From assembly GCF_002741035.1 (NCBI RefSeq), contig NZ_CP016808.1:5876501-5940500 (forward strand): a stretch of DNA of 64,000 nt. The letters are read 5' to 3'. The notes under the pieces were generated by a model. That model searched no databases. It was given only the letters and a program-made list of their open reading frames with translations, and had not been told where the DNA came from. Numbering within the stretch: the stretch's first letter is position 1; each line of letters begins with the position of its first letter. The stretch is from Paenibacillus sp. BIHB 4019 (GTDB taxonomy: Bacteria > Bacillota > Bacilli > Paenibacillales > Paenibacillaceae). Position numbers and translations under genes: made by a program. Below, piece by piece: positions 26,496 to 37,300 of this stretch.

Positions 26496-29400
26496 TTACT
26501 TTTTCCTTGTATCGCTGCTGTTCTGTCCGGTTTTCGTCAACTGGTCAATCGCTTGTTCAATGGATAGTGTGCCATTGCCCAGTTCCTCCATTAGCCGCTT
26601 CGTATCTTCCTCCAGGCTGGCGCCTGCACTTACCTGCTGCAATACTTGCGACATCTCGCGGTCGTACGCAAGATGTTCCAGAGCTTCTGTTCCTGTTGCC
26701 TCCTGCTCCTCTTCATCCTCCCGCATATACTGCTGCAGCTTGCTGACGGAAGTATATTCAAACAAATCCAGCAACCTGACCTTGCCCGGATAATGCTTTT
26801 CCAGTGAAGCGTGAACTCTGCCAAGCAAAATCGAGTCGCCGCCAAGCTCGAAGAAATTATCGTCCATGTCGATTTCATTAAAGCCAAGAACCTGGCAATA
26901 GATTTCCGCCAGCTTCGTTTCCAGATCGGTGTAATCGCCGTCTTTTCCCGTAAGCTTGATTTCGCCCTCGAAGCGTCTTTGCGAAGCCAGCTGCCTGGCC
27001 TCCCACCGTTTCTGGGACCCCGTTATGGCAGCATCAATCGGCGCATCCAGCAGCTGCGGAACGAGACCGAGCTCCCACAGCAGATCCGAGCCGTAGTTGA
27101 GCTCCCCAATTAAAACGTTCGATACGCTCCGGTTCAAAGCTTCTTCCAAACCGCGCATGGCCACTGCTGTAGGAAGTGCCTTGAAGGCGCCGTCTGCATT
27201 GACGCCGAACTCCACCGCCATACCGGTTTCCTTCCACGCGACCCAGTTGATGGACAGCGCTTTTTGCTGATTCAACGTTTTGTATTTTGCAAATGCATCC
27301 AAAAACGTATTAGCTGCACAGTAATCCCCTTGCCCCGGCACTGCGAAACGCGAGCTCATAGAGGAGAACATCAGGAAGAAATCAGGCCGATCCTGCTCGG
27401 TCAGCTTGTCGAGAATCCACGTTCCGAATACCTTCGGATGAACAACCTCGTTGAACACCTGCTCTTCTTTCAAATAAAGGAAGCCATCTCCGCCTACACC
27501 AGCGCCATGGACAATGCCATTAATGCGTCCATAACGTGCGCGTAGCCCGCCGACCAACTCTTCCATTTGCTGCATATTAGCGATATCGAGACTGTAGCAT
27601 TCAACATGGGCACCCATTGCTTCAATTTCACGTACCGCTTTTATTCTTTGGATAGCCTTGCGGTCGGTTCTGCTGTTGCGGTCGATCATATCATCCCATG
27701 TTGCTTTGTCCGGCAAAGGCGTACGGTTAATGAGCGCAATATTGACTTTCTTTCTCGCCGCCAAATATTTGGCTGTCTCAATGCCCATGCCGCCTGTCCC
27801 GCCTGTAATGAGATAGATCCCTTCTTCTCTGACCTCGATCGGCTGCTCATTTGCCTCTTGCACGCGGTATTCCTTGAAAATTTCGGCATAGCGCTCATTG
27901 TCGCGAAAAGCGACAATATAATACGACGGTGCTGCCCCTATTTCGCGTATAATCGTATCCAAATTCGTTGCTTCATCGATATCAATAGCGCGGCACAGCA
28001 TGCTCGGCAGCTCTTGCCTTGCGGATTTTCCGAGTGCCAGAAGCGGTGCATTCCACGGATTGACCCGGGATTCGCGGCCGCTTACAACATCGACATAATC
28101 AGAAATGATAACCGTATCGGTTACAGCGCTTAATCCGACTTGGGCTACCGCTTTGGATAGATAAAACAGGCTGTATACGCCTCGATACTGCGTTTCATTA
28201 AAGCCGTTCCAGTTGACCGCCATGCCTTCCGGCACGATGCTGAACAGATGGATGATTTTGCTCCACGTTGTGCCCTTGTTATCCTTCAGCAGCAACACAT
28301 AATCGTCTACTGTACCGCTTACGTGATAGCTGCCGTCATCGAGCTTGGCATATTGCTTTCGCAAATAAACTTGAACGGTCTTGGTTCCTCTCCGGTTCCA
28401 CTCAGCAGCGAGCGATTGTCCCAAGCCCTTCTCATCCATAAAGATAAGCACGGGTCCGGCCTGGCTTATCTGCTCTGCCATCAGCTGCTCCTGTCTTACC
28501 CACTGCCCCCCGTAATACAAGCCGCCAGCCGTTACTTCAGTCACAGCCTGTTCGTATTCAGGTATCTCAACCCAGCAGCGCTCTCTTTCGAACGGATAGG
28601 TTGGGAGGCTGATTCGATGCAGCTCTTCACCGAAGTAGAAAGGTTCCCAATCGGTTTCGACTCCTTGTACGTAAAGCTCGCAAATGTTCGGCAGGCTGCT
28701 GGCATCAGTGCGTTCCCCATCTACATAACCGTCGACCAATTGTCCGAACTGCTTCGTCATGCTTATCCGCTGGCTCTCTGTAATTTCGCCGTCGGATTTT
28801 TTCGCTTTCGTTTCCGAGACGATTTTATGGAAGCCGTAGAACAACCAAGGCTGTTGTACGTTTTCGAAACCGTATTCGTCCACTTCCGCGAGCTTCCGGT
28901 TGAAATCCTCCGCATCGTTTACGATAAGTACCAGCCTGTGCGCGTAGTGGCCGCGTCCAGTGTTTGCGGTATAGCAGGCGTTGCGGAAGGCAGCCGCCGT
29001 ACCGTCGCCAAAACGCTTCGATTTGTACTGGCTGACGAGGCGCCGAAGTGCGGTATCCGTCAGTGCGGAGAGCGTAAACAGCTGCGGACGTTGACTAAGC
29101 TCCTCTTCGCCTTGCAGCTGCAAGGTTTCAGCGCCCAAATACTCTTCCATAACGACATGGCAGTTCGTTCCGCTCATGCCAAAGCCGCTTACACCGCATC
29201 TGCGCGGATGGCCTTCCGGCTCCCACAATTTGCGGGTTGCATTGACATACACTGGCGAGTTCATAAAGTCGATTTTTCGGTTCGGACGGTTAAAATACAG
29301 ATTTGGCGGCAGCTCTTTGTTTTTGAGCGTCAAAACCGCTTTAATGACGCCCGCAATACCCGCAGCCTCTGATAAATGCGTTAAATTCGTTTTTGAAGAT

Positions 29401-32400
29401 CCGACCGCGCAAAATTGTTTCTTCTGGGTATACCGTTTAAAAGCGCGCTGGATACCCTGAATTTCGATCGGGTCTCCCAACTGGGTGCCCGTTCCATGCG
29501 TTTCAATGTACGTAACCGTTTCAGGATCAATCGCAGCATCTTCCCATGCCTGAATAATCACTTCCTCCTGAGCAGCCGGGTTCGGCGCGGTCAACCCAGC
29601 GGAGCTTCCATCTTGGTTCGATGCGCTTCCCTTGATGACAGCGTAAATATTATCCCTGTCCTCTATCGCCTTCTGAAGCGGCTTAAGCAGTATCGCCCCA
29701 ACCCCTTCGCCTGTTCCCGTCCCTTCGGAGAGCTCGTCAAACGCCCTTGTTTTGCCGTCTGTCGACTCCATGCCGATGCCTCTTGGCGAGCCTTTGCGGA
29801 AAATAGGCATCATGTTCAGCCTTACCCCGCCGGCAATCGCCATTTCGCAGTCGCCCATGCGTATTGATTTGCAAGCCAAATGCACGGAGGTCAAGGAGGA
29901 AGAACAAGCCGTATCAACAACGACGCTCGGGCCTTTCAAATCGAACAGATAGGAAACTCTGCCTGTCGCTACCGAAGCCGTATTGCCAACTAGCGAAGCG
30001 CCTTCCGACTGCGGCTCTACCTCGCTAATAATGCGGTGGAAATAGACCATATTGGACGCAAACCCGAGATAAACCCCCGTTTTCGTGCCATAAATCTTTT
30101 TGCCTCCGTAGCCGGCATCTTCGATGGCATGCCATGCTGTCTGTAAAAATAAGCGATGGTTCGGATCAGTCGTGCTCGCCTCCTTCGGAGACATTCGGAA
30201 AAAGCGATAGTCGAACTTGTCTATTTCGTCCAAATAACTGCCCATCTCGTAATCGACCGCATTGAGCGGCCAACCTTTGAAGGCAACGTATTTTTCCATA
30301 TCCTTTCTTCTAACATCCGGATAGCCGCTGCCGTTATCAACGCCAGCCTGCAGCGCACCCCAAAATTCCTCGTTCGTGCTCGCCTTCGGGAACTGGAATG
30401 ACATGCCGATTACTGCAATATCGCTGTCTGTTGACAAAGCTTCACGCGCGGCGATCGTCTGCTGAGGCATGCTGCTCTCCGTATCCTGCTCTACGATATA
30501 TTCCGCCAGCTTGGAAATCGTTGAATGCTCGAACATGTCCGCAACCGATAACAAGCCGGTGTAGCGTTTATCCAGCTCCGCATGGATGCGCATCAGCAAT
30601 ATGGAGTCGGCTCCAAGCTCGAAGAAGTTGTCGTTAATGTCGATTTCGGCATAACCGAGCGCATTTTGGCAAACGGCGGCAATCGTTTTTTCGGTTTCGT
30701 TGTATGCCGCCCCGTCACGGCCAGTCAGCTGCACCTCACCGCTCTTTGCCGCTCCCTTCGGCTTCGCAGCCTTATTGGAAGTGGAGCCAGCGCTCGCAAG
30801 CTGCTGCTTATGATAATCGAGTTTGCGCTGAAGCGGCTCTGACAGCCTGACCGTCGCTTTTTCCAGCAATAAAATGCCCAACCGGTCATAGTTGAAGCTG
30901 CCGATTAACGCTCGGCGGCTTTGCTTGTTCAGCAATGCGGTAAACCCTTCAATGCCACTGGCCGTTGGAAGCGTCTGGAAGATGGTGCTCACCGCCACGC
31001 CGCTATTTTTCGCCATGCCGGTTTCCTTCCACGTCGTCCAGTTAATCGTCAGCGTCTTCTTGCCCAGCTTGCTCCGATAATGAGTGAATGAGTCCATATA
31101 AGCATTAGCTGCCACATAATCGCTTTGGGTCGAACCGTAATATATGGTAGCGACGGATGAGAACATGGCGAAGAAATCGAGTTGATCATCTTCCGTACAT
31201 TTGTTCAGAAGCCACGTTCCGTTTACTTTAGGCAGCAGTACGTCGCGTATGACGTTTTCCTGCTTGTCCTTCAGCAGCTGGTCGATAGCCACGCCCGCGC
31301 TGTGAACGATACCGTCAATTTTTCCATACACGCTGCGAACTTCCGAAAGCATTGCTCTAAGCTCCTGCTCATCAGAAATGTTTGCCTGATACAGCTTGAT
31401 CTGTGCTCCGGCTGCTTCCAACTCGCGAATGGCGTTAATTTTGCTGATTAACAGCAGATCCGTCCCGGTCTGGACAATCGCATCCCAGCGTTCCCGCTCA
31501 GGCAGCGCCGATCGGTTCACGAGGATCAGATTAATGGAAGAGGCATTTGCAGCTAGCGACTTTGCAACCTCAAGACCGATTCCTCCTGTTCCTCCCGTTA
31601 TGATGTATACGCCCTGCTCCTTAATCGTTACAGGCTCATCCGCGATGCGATCAAGATCCATTTGGGCAAATTGCTCCACGTAACGGGCATTTGCGCGGAA
31701 AGCGACCCCATACGGCGATGATCCTGCGCCATACATAATCTCCTCATTTAGCTGCACCGCATCCGTATCCTGATCCAAATCAATGCTTCGGACATTGAAC
31801 GGCGGATGCTCCTTCGTCACAACCTTGCCGAAGCCAATCGCGGTTGCGTGTTCCGGGCGAATGAGCGTTTCCACACCGCTCACCTCTTGGGCATTGTCTG
31901 TTAGAAGAGCAACGTCAAGCGGCTGCTTTCCGTTCGTATGAAGCCAAGCCTTATATAGATAGAAAAGACTGTATAAGCCGTGTTTTTGGCTCTCATCCAG
32001 CTGCTCTACGCTGTTGATAGGAGCGATATGTTCCAAATGGAGCATATGAACGATCTGCCCTAGCGTATCGGCTCCAATGTCTTCGAAAAGTCTAATATAA
32101 TCGTCCTGCATGTTGCGGATCGTATAAGCACCGGCATGGTGCTGGATGTATTCCTCGCCTAGCGAGACATTAATAATAGCCCTCTGCTCTCGTGCACATG
32201 CTGCCTCCAAGCCTTCAGCGATTTGCTTATGGCTATCGCTTCTTCCGCCAAGGAGCAGGACAGTGCCAGCCAAATTTGCTCCGGTTTGGGACGAACGCTC
32301 CTCTGGCGTCCATACAGGCGCGAAGTAGAAGCCATCCTCCTGTGCTTCTGCTGGCGTTTCCAGCTCGGGAAACTCCAGCCAGCACCGCGAATTTTGCAGG

Positions 32401-34325
32401 GCATAGGTCGGCAGGCTAACGCGCTGCCTCCGTTCTCCTTCATAAAGCCCGCTCCAGCTCACATCGCCGCCGCTTGCATAAGCGGAGCAAAGCAAAGGCA
32501 GCGTCTGCTCATCCGATTTTCCAGATGCAATCCAGCTCTCCAAATGCTGTTCTGCCTCGCTGCCAAGTCGGCGCTTTTCCTGCTCATCGATTTCGCCTAG
32601 TTTCGGCGCGGCGTTGGCTCGTGCTACCCGGTGAACTCCATAGTAAGCCCAAGGGGCCGTGAAAGACTCCAGATCGGTTTCCAGGCAAGCACGGATTTTA
32701 ACATGCAAATCGTCCAAATCCGCAGCCATTAGCGCCAGGCGGTAAGCATACGTACTGCGGCCCGTATTAGCTGTGTAGCATATATTGGAAAGCGAACATT
32801 TCCCTCCGCTTTGCTGCAAATATGCGTCGTAAAGCTGCAGCAGCTCCCGCAGCGCTTTACTGCTTCTCGCCGAAAGCGTAAACACCTCTGGCCCCGCAGA
32901 TGCAAGCTCTGCAGCCACTTGCTCCGGCGCTTCCTCCAACACGAGATGGCAGTTGGTGCCGCTCATGCCAAAACCGCTCACTCCGCCCCTTCTTGGATGC
33001 CCGTCCGTTTCCCAATCACGAAGCTTCGTATTGACATACAAAGGCGAATCCGTGAAGGCGATTGAAGAATGGGGCTTTTGAAAATAAATCGTTGGCGGCA
33101 GCTTCTTGTATTTCAGCGACAGCGCCATTTTGACAATGCTCGCGATGCCTGCCGCCTCGCTTAAATGTCCGATATTCGTCTTGACAGAGCTGATTGCGCA
33201 AAACTGCTTCTTGTTCGTATATTTTTTAAAGGCGCCTTCAATGCCCCTAATTTCAATCGGGTCACCGAGAATCGTGCCAGTTCCATGTGTTTCAATATAG
33301 TCAAGCGTCTCCGGGTCGATGTTCGCTTCCTCCCACGCCTGCTGGATGACAGAGGTTTGCGATGCCGGATTCGGCACGGTAATGCCTGCGGTCTGGCCGT
33401 CATGATTGGCTGCATTGCCTTTAATGACGGCATAAATATGATCGCCATCTTTAAGCGCCTTCTTCAAAGGCTTGAGCAGCAACGCTCCTGCCCCTTCGCC
33501 GACGCCGGAGCCGTCGGCCGTATCGTCGAACGCCCGGGTTCTCCAATCGCCCGACTCAATGCCGATGCGAATGTTCTCGTCATCGACTGGAATAATATTC
33601 AGCTTAATTCCGCCAGCGATAGCCTGGTCGCATTGTCCTTGCTTAATCGCTTGGCAAGCAAGCTCAATGGCTACTAAAGCAGACGAGCAGGCTGTATCTA
33701 CAACAAGCGCAGGCCCTTTCAAATTTAACAAATAGGAAATGCGGGTTGCCGCCATCGCCTGCATATTGCCCACCGTTGCAATCGGTATTAGCGTCGGATC
33801 GATATCCATAATCATTTTGCAATATAGATCCTTCGGGCTTTGCGTATAGCCGAGATAAACGCCGGTTTTGCTGCCTGTCAGTTTATCGCCACCGTAGCCG
33901 GCATCCTCAATCGCCTTCCACGCCTGTTCCAGAAAAATACGCTGATGCGGGTCGGTCAAGCTCGCTTCCCTTGGCGACATGCGGAAAAACTCATAGTCAA
34001 AGCCGTCAATATCCTCCAAATAGCCATATTCGGGATAAATGATTTTATCCTTGTCAAGCTGCTTAAATTTGATATAATCGTCGGTGTCATTTCTCCGGTT
34101 TTGCGGAATTTGCTTGACGGTGTCAATCCCATTTTCAATATTGCTCCAGTATTCATGGATATCCCGGGAGCCTGGAAGTCTCGCAGACATGCCGATAATG
34201 GCGATGTCATCCTCTACCTTCGCTCCGCCCTGCTTCAGCATGGCAATCATCTCGACAGCCGTTTCCTTGTCGATGTTGCCGCTTGTCGTCTGATTCACGA
34301 TAAATGTAAAAATATTGTTCTGCAC
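26496..34325 (-). CDS. Trans-AT PKS, modules 4 and 5: KS-KR-ACP x2
   Basis: 2609 residues from a GTG start with AAAAGGGG upstream. Each half carries KS (D-T-A-C-S-S-A-L; D-T-A-C-S-S-S-L), an AT-docking remnant ending in L-P-T-Y-(A/P)-(L/F)-(Q/E), KR (T-G-G-T-G-G-I-G and T-G-G-T-G-G-M-G with Y-V-A-A-N and Y-C-A-A-N) and ACP (E-L-G-A-D-S; E-L-G-G-D-S). Both KRs have Asp at the LDD third position (A-I-D, G-G-D), predicting D-alcohols. The second KS has K-T-N-L-T-H-L where the usual motif is N-(I/V)-G-H; the His is kept. The last 40 residues are a helical docking tail (G-N-G-T-L-S-I-E-Q-A-I). All domains look active; no DH or ER. Confidence 0.93.
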   Translation of the reverse strand: MQNNIFTFIVNQTTSGNIDKETAVEMIAMLKQGGAKVEDDIAIIGMSARLPGSRDIHEYWSNIENGIDTVKQIPQNRRNDTDDYIKFKQLDKDKIIYPEYGYLEDIDGFDYEFFRMSPREASLTDPHQRIFLEQAWKAIEDAGYGGDKLTGSKTGVYLGYTQSPKDLYCKMIMDIDPTLIPIATVGNMQAMAATRISYLLNLKGPALVVDTACSSALVAIELACQAIKQGQCDQAIAGGIKLNIIPVDDENIRIGIESGDWRTRAFDDTADGSGVGEGAGALLLKPLKKALKDGDHIYAVIKGNAANHDGQTAGITVPNPASQTSVIQQAWEEANIDPETLDYIETHGTGTILGDPIEIRGIEGAFKKYTNKKQFCAISSVKTNIGHLSEAAGIASIVKMALSLKYKKLPPTIYFQKPHSSIAFTDSPLYVNTKLRDWETDGHPRRGGVSGFGMSGTNCHLVLEEAPEQVAAELASAGPEVFTLSARSSKALRELLQLYDAYLQQSGGKCSLSNICYTANTGRSTYAYRLALMAADLDDLHVKIRACLETDLESFTAPWAYYGVHRVARANAAPKLGEIDEQEKRRLGSEAEQHLESWIASGKSDEQTLPLLCSAYASGGDVSWSGLYEGERRQRVSLPTYALQNSRCWLEFPELETPAEAQEDGFYFAPVWTPEERSSQTGANLAGTVLLLGGRSDSHKQIAEGLEAACAREQRAIINVSLGEEYIQHHAGAYTIRNMQDDYIRLFEDIGADTLGQIVHMLHLEHIAPINSVEQLDESQKHGLYSLFYLYKAWLHTNGKQPLDVALLTDNAQEVSGVETLIRPEHATAIGFGKVVTKEHPPFNVRSIDLDQDTDAVQLNEEIMYGAGSSPYGVAFRANARYVEQFAQMDLDRIADEPVTIKEQGVYIITGGTGGIGLEVAKSLAANASSINLILVNRSALPERERWDAIVQTGTDLLLISKINAIRELEAAGAQIKLYQANISDEQELRAMLSEVRSVYGKIDGIVHSAGVAIDQLLKDKQENVIRDVLLPKVNGTWLLNKCTEDDQLDFFAMFSSVATIYYGSTQSDYVAANAYMDSFTHYRSKLGKKTLTINWTTWKETGMAKNSGVAVSTIFQTLPTASGIEGFTALLNKQSRRALIGSFNYDRLGILLLEKATVRLSEPLQRKLDYHKQQLASAGSTSNKAAKPKGAAKSGEVQLTGRDGAAYNETEKTIAAVCQNALGYAEIDINDNFFELGADSILLMRIHAELDKRYTGLLSVADMFEHSTISKLAEYIVEQDTESSMPQQTIAAREALSTDSDIAVIGMSFQFPKASTNEEFWGALQAGVDNGSGYPDVRRKDMEKYVAFKGWPLNAVDYEMGSYLDEIDKFDYRFFRMSPKEASTTDPNHRLFLQTAWHAIEDAGYGGKKIYGTKTGVYLGFASNMVYFHRIISEVEPQSEGASLVGNTASVATGRVSYLFDLKGPSVVVDTACSSSLTSVHLACKSIRMGDCEMAIAGGVRLNMMPIFRKGSPRGIGMESTDGKTRAFDELSEGTGTGEGVGAILLKPLQKAIEDRDNIYAVIKGSASNQDGSSAGLTAPNPAAQEEVIIQAWEDAAIDPETVTYIETHGTGTQLGDPIEIQGIQRAFKRYTQKKQFCAVGSSKTNLTHLSEAAGIAGVIKAVLTLKNKELPPNLYFNRPNRKIDFMNSPVYVNATRKLWEPEGHPRRCGVSGFGMSGTNCHVVMEEYLGAETLQLQGEEELSQRPQLFTLSALTDTALRRLVSQYKSKRFGDGTAAAFRNACYTANTGRGHYAHRLVLIVNDAEDFNRKLAEVDEYGFENVQQPWLFYGFHKIVSETKAKKSDGEITESQRISMTKQFGQLVDGYVDGERTDASSLPNICELYVQGVETDWEPFYFGEELHRISLPTYPFERERCWVEIPEYEQAVTEVTAGGLYYGGQWVRQEQLMAEQISQAGPVLIFMDEKGLGQSLAAEWNRRGTKTVQVYLRKQYAKLDDGSYHVSGTVDDYVLLLKDNKGTTWSKIIHLFSIVPEGMAVNWNGFNETQYRGVYSLFYLSKAVAQVGLSAVTDTVIISDYVDVVSGRESRVNPWNAPLLALGKSARQELPSMLCRAIDIDEATNLDTIIREIGAAPSYYIVAFRDNERYAEIFKEYRVQEANEQPIEVREEGIYLITGGTGGMGIETAKYLAARKKVNIALINRTPLPDKATWDDMIDRNSRTDRKAIQRIKAVREIEAMGAHVECYSLDIANMQQMEELVGGLRARYGRINGIVHGAGVGGDGFLYLKEEQVFNEVVHPKVFGTWILDKLTEQDRPDFFLMFSSMSSRFAVPGQGDYCAANTFLDAFAKYKTLNQQKALSINWVAWKETGMAVEFGVNADGAFKALPTAVAMRGLEEALNRSVSNVLIGELNYGSDLLWELGLVPQLLDAPIDAAITGSQKRWEARQLASQRRFEGEIKLTGKDGDYTDLETKLAEIYCQVLGFNEIDMDDNFFELGGDSILLGRVHASLEKHYPGKVRLLDLFEYTSVSKLQQYMREDEEEQEATGTEALEHLAYDREMSQVLQQVSAGASLEEDTKRLMEELGNGTLSIEQAIDQLTKTGQNSSDTRKK

Positions 34326-34340
34326 GGTTTTCCCCTTTTC

Positions 34341-37300
34341 CTACAGATCTTCAATCACGTGAATAGCTTCTTCCAGACTCATATTGCCCTCTGCAAGCTT
34401 TCCGAATATGTCTCTTGCTTCCTGGCGAACGTCCTTGGCTGCAGCAACCAACTGCTGCTCCTGCTCCTCTTTGTTAATATGCTGCGCTAGCCGCTGGACG
34501 GAAGGAAACTCGAACATGTCGGTAATCGTCACCTTGCCCGGATATTCCGTGTCAATCAATTTATGAATTCTCATCAGCAGCAGCGAGTCCCCGCCGAGCT
34601 CGAACAAAGTATCATGAATGTCAATTTCCGGATAGCCAAGAATGGTGCTGAAAATGTTGGCCACCTCCTGCTCGACCGCATTATAGCCATCACCCTGCTT
34701 GCCCCGAAGCGCGGCTTTCGAAGGTTTTGTGCTGTTGCTTACAGGGCTGCTGCCTTTCGGTAAAATAATGAGTCTGCCCTGGTCGAGCATGGCGGCATCA
34801 TAATTTCCATTGGAGATGATTATATGCCCTTCCTGCTCGGTATTGCCGTTCAACAACCGGCTGACCCGATCATTCAGCTCTTCGGTTAAGTGAAATGGAA
34901 ACGCCAAAAGCAAGGACAAATATTCCGGACTTTCATTCATTTCTCCGATGAGCACCCTCGTCATATTCCGCTGCAGCGCCGTATCCATGCTTTCAATCGC
35001 TTGCACGGTAGGCAGCGCCTTATAGAAGGAATCGACGTTGATGCCGAAGCGGACGGACATGCCCGCCTCCTTCCAGGAAACCCAGTTTAACGCCAGCGCA
35101 TGGCGCTCCTGCTTTCTCCTGTAGGCAGCAAAAGCGTCCAAATAAGCGTTCCCGGAAACGTAGTCGCCTTGTCCAGCCTCCCCAACCATCGAAACGCCAG
35201 AGGAGTGCATAATGAAAAAGTCGGGTTGGTCTTGCCGGGTAAGCCTGTCCAATATCCAGGTTCCCGCCACTTTCGGCTCCAGCACGTTTTTGAAAATGTT
35301 CAAATCCTTCTTGAACAAATAACCCGCACCAGCTATGCCAGCGCCATGAATGACGCCATGTATTCGTCCAAACTTCTCTCTCAGCCCGCCGATTAGCGCC
35401 GCCATTGCTGCATAGTCCGCTATGTCCACGCTATGAAGCGTAATACGGCCGCCCATCGCTTCAATTTCCTGAAGCTTTTGTATTTTACGAATCGTATCCT
35501 CGTCCTCGCCGCCTGCAACAACAGCTGCCCACTCCTCCTTCGGAGGAAGCTGGGAACGGTTCACTAGGGCCATATTTACATTCGCCTTGGAAGCCAAATA
35601 CTTGGCGTTTTCAAGCCCAATGCCTCCGGTGCCGCCTGTTATGAGGTATACGCCAGTATCGTGAATGGCTGTTTCGGCTTCTTCAAGCTTGAGCGGATCA
35701 ATCGGGCCGTACTCCTCCGTATGCCGGAAGCCTTCTCGATAAGCCACATGATATTGCTTCGTAAAATGCTCCAATTCCGGCCATATGGCGTCCACTGGCG
35801 TGAAATCATCAACATCAATCGCTTTGCATACGATTTGCGCAAACTCCTGTGGAATAACCTTCCCTAACCCAACGAGCGTTGCCCATTCTGGGCTTAATTC
35901 AGCTTCCCGCCCCGTTGCTGCATGCAGCAGCTTCGTAAACAGCAGCATATGCCGTTTGGACCTCGGATCATGCCTCATGATGGACCTTGTTAAATAGAGC
36001 AGACTGTATATCCCGTACTGCTGGGTTTGCTCCAGCTCTTCCAGCGTTTCGGGAGCTGCATTTTCGGAAAGTCCGCTCATATGCAAAATATGGGTAACGG
36101 GACGTCCCACCAAGTCAGCCATGAGCTTGTCATAATCGTCCTCACGGTTGGCAAGCGTATAGCGGAAATCGTCATGCCGCTTGAAGCGATGCCCAAGGGA
36201 AGCAACGATGACATTCCGCCCTTGTGCCCGCAGCTTGTCAATCATCGACTGCACGAATGGGGAACGGGCTTCGTCCTCGATAAGGAGCACATCGGCCATT
36301 GGTGCGTGGTCCGCATCCTCTGACAGCGCTTCTGCTCTCCAATTAAACCCGTAGAATAGACCACGCTCTGCTTCTTCCGCCAAGGATTGTACTGGCTGCT
36401 GCAGCGGCGCATCCATCCAGCATCTGCTTCGCTCGAAAGGGTAAGCAGGAAGCGAAATCTTGGAGGGCTTCACTTCTCCAGCCAGCATTTCCCAGTCCAC
36501 ATCTGCCCCTTTGACATACAGCTGTGCTACTTGCTCGATTAAGCTGCTGGACGCATCCGGCTCAGCCCAGTAAGCAGCTATCAACATCGCCGCTTCTGCG
36601 CTTAACCGATCTTGTTCCTTTGTAGGCAGATCGTTTGCTTCAAGCGCTTCCTTCGCGGAATCGATGAGCCGATGAACCCCGTAATAGGCTGCGCCTTCGG
36701 CTTCATCAAGACGAGCGCTGAGCAGCTTGTCCCGCAAATCCGCTACGCTTGTCGGAAGCAGCGCTAATCGGTGCGAGTAATGGCCTCTGCCCGAATTCGC
36801 GGTATAGCAAATTTCATCTAAATTCAGCTGGCTATTATGCGCCAAAAATTCCGAGTAAAGATGAATTAATTCAAGCAGCACCTGTTCTGACTTGGCAGAT
36901 AACGTAAACAGATGGGGTATCCCCGATTCCTGTGCAGAAGCTGCTTGAGCTGGCGCCTCCTCCAACACGACATGGCAATTCGTTCCACTAATGCCGAAGG
37001 CACTTACACCGCATCTGCGCGGCGCTCCATCCGTTTCCCAAGCACGCAGCTTTGCGCTTACATACACCGGCGAGTCTTCAAACGGTATCGACCGGTTCGG
37101 ATGATTAAAATGAATCGAAGGCGGCAGCTGCTTCGTCCGCAAAGCCATCACGGCTTTTATAACGCTTACGATGCCAGCGGCCTCGCTTAAATGGCCAATA
37201 TTCGTTTTCACGGAGCTGACTGCGCAAAACTGCTTTTTGCTCGTATGCTTGCGGAAAGCCGAATGAATACCTTGAATTTCAATCGGATCACCCAAATTGG

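Noticed and set aside
28248..29372. 374-codon plus-strand frame opposite the PKS gene
   Set aside because: It is a long shadow frame caused by codon bias of the PKS gene on the other strand, with no domain features and no ribosome site.
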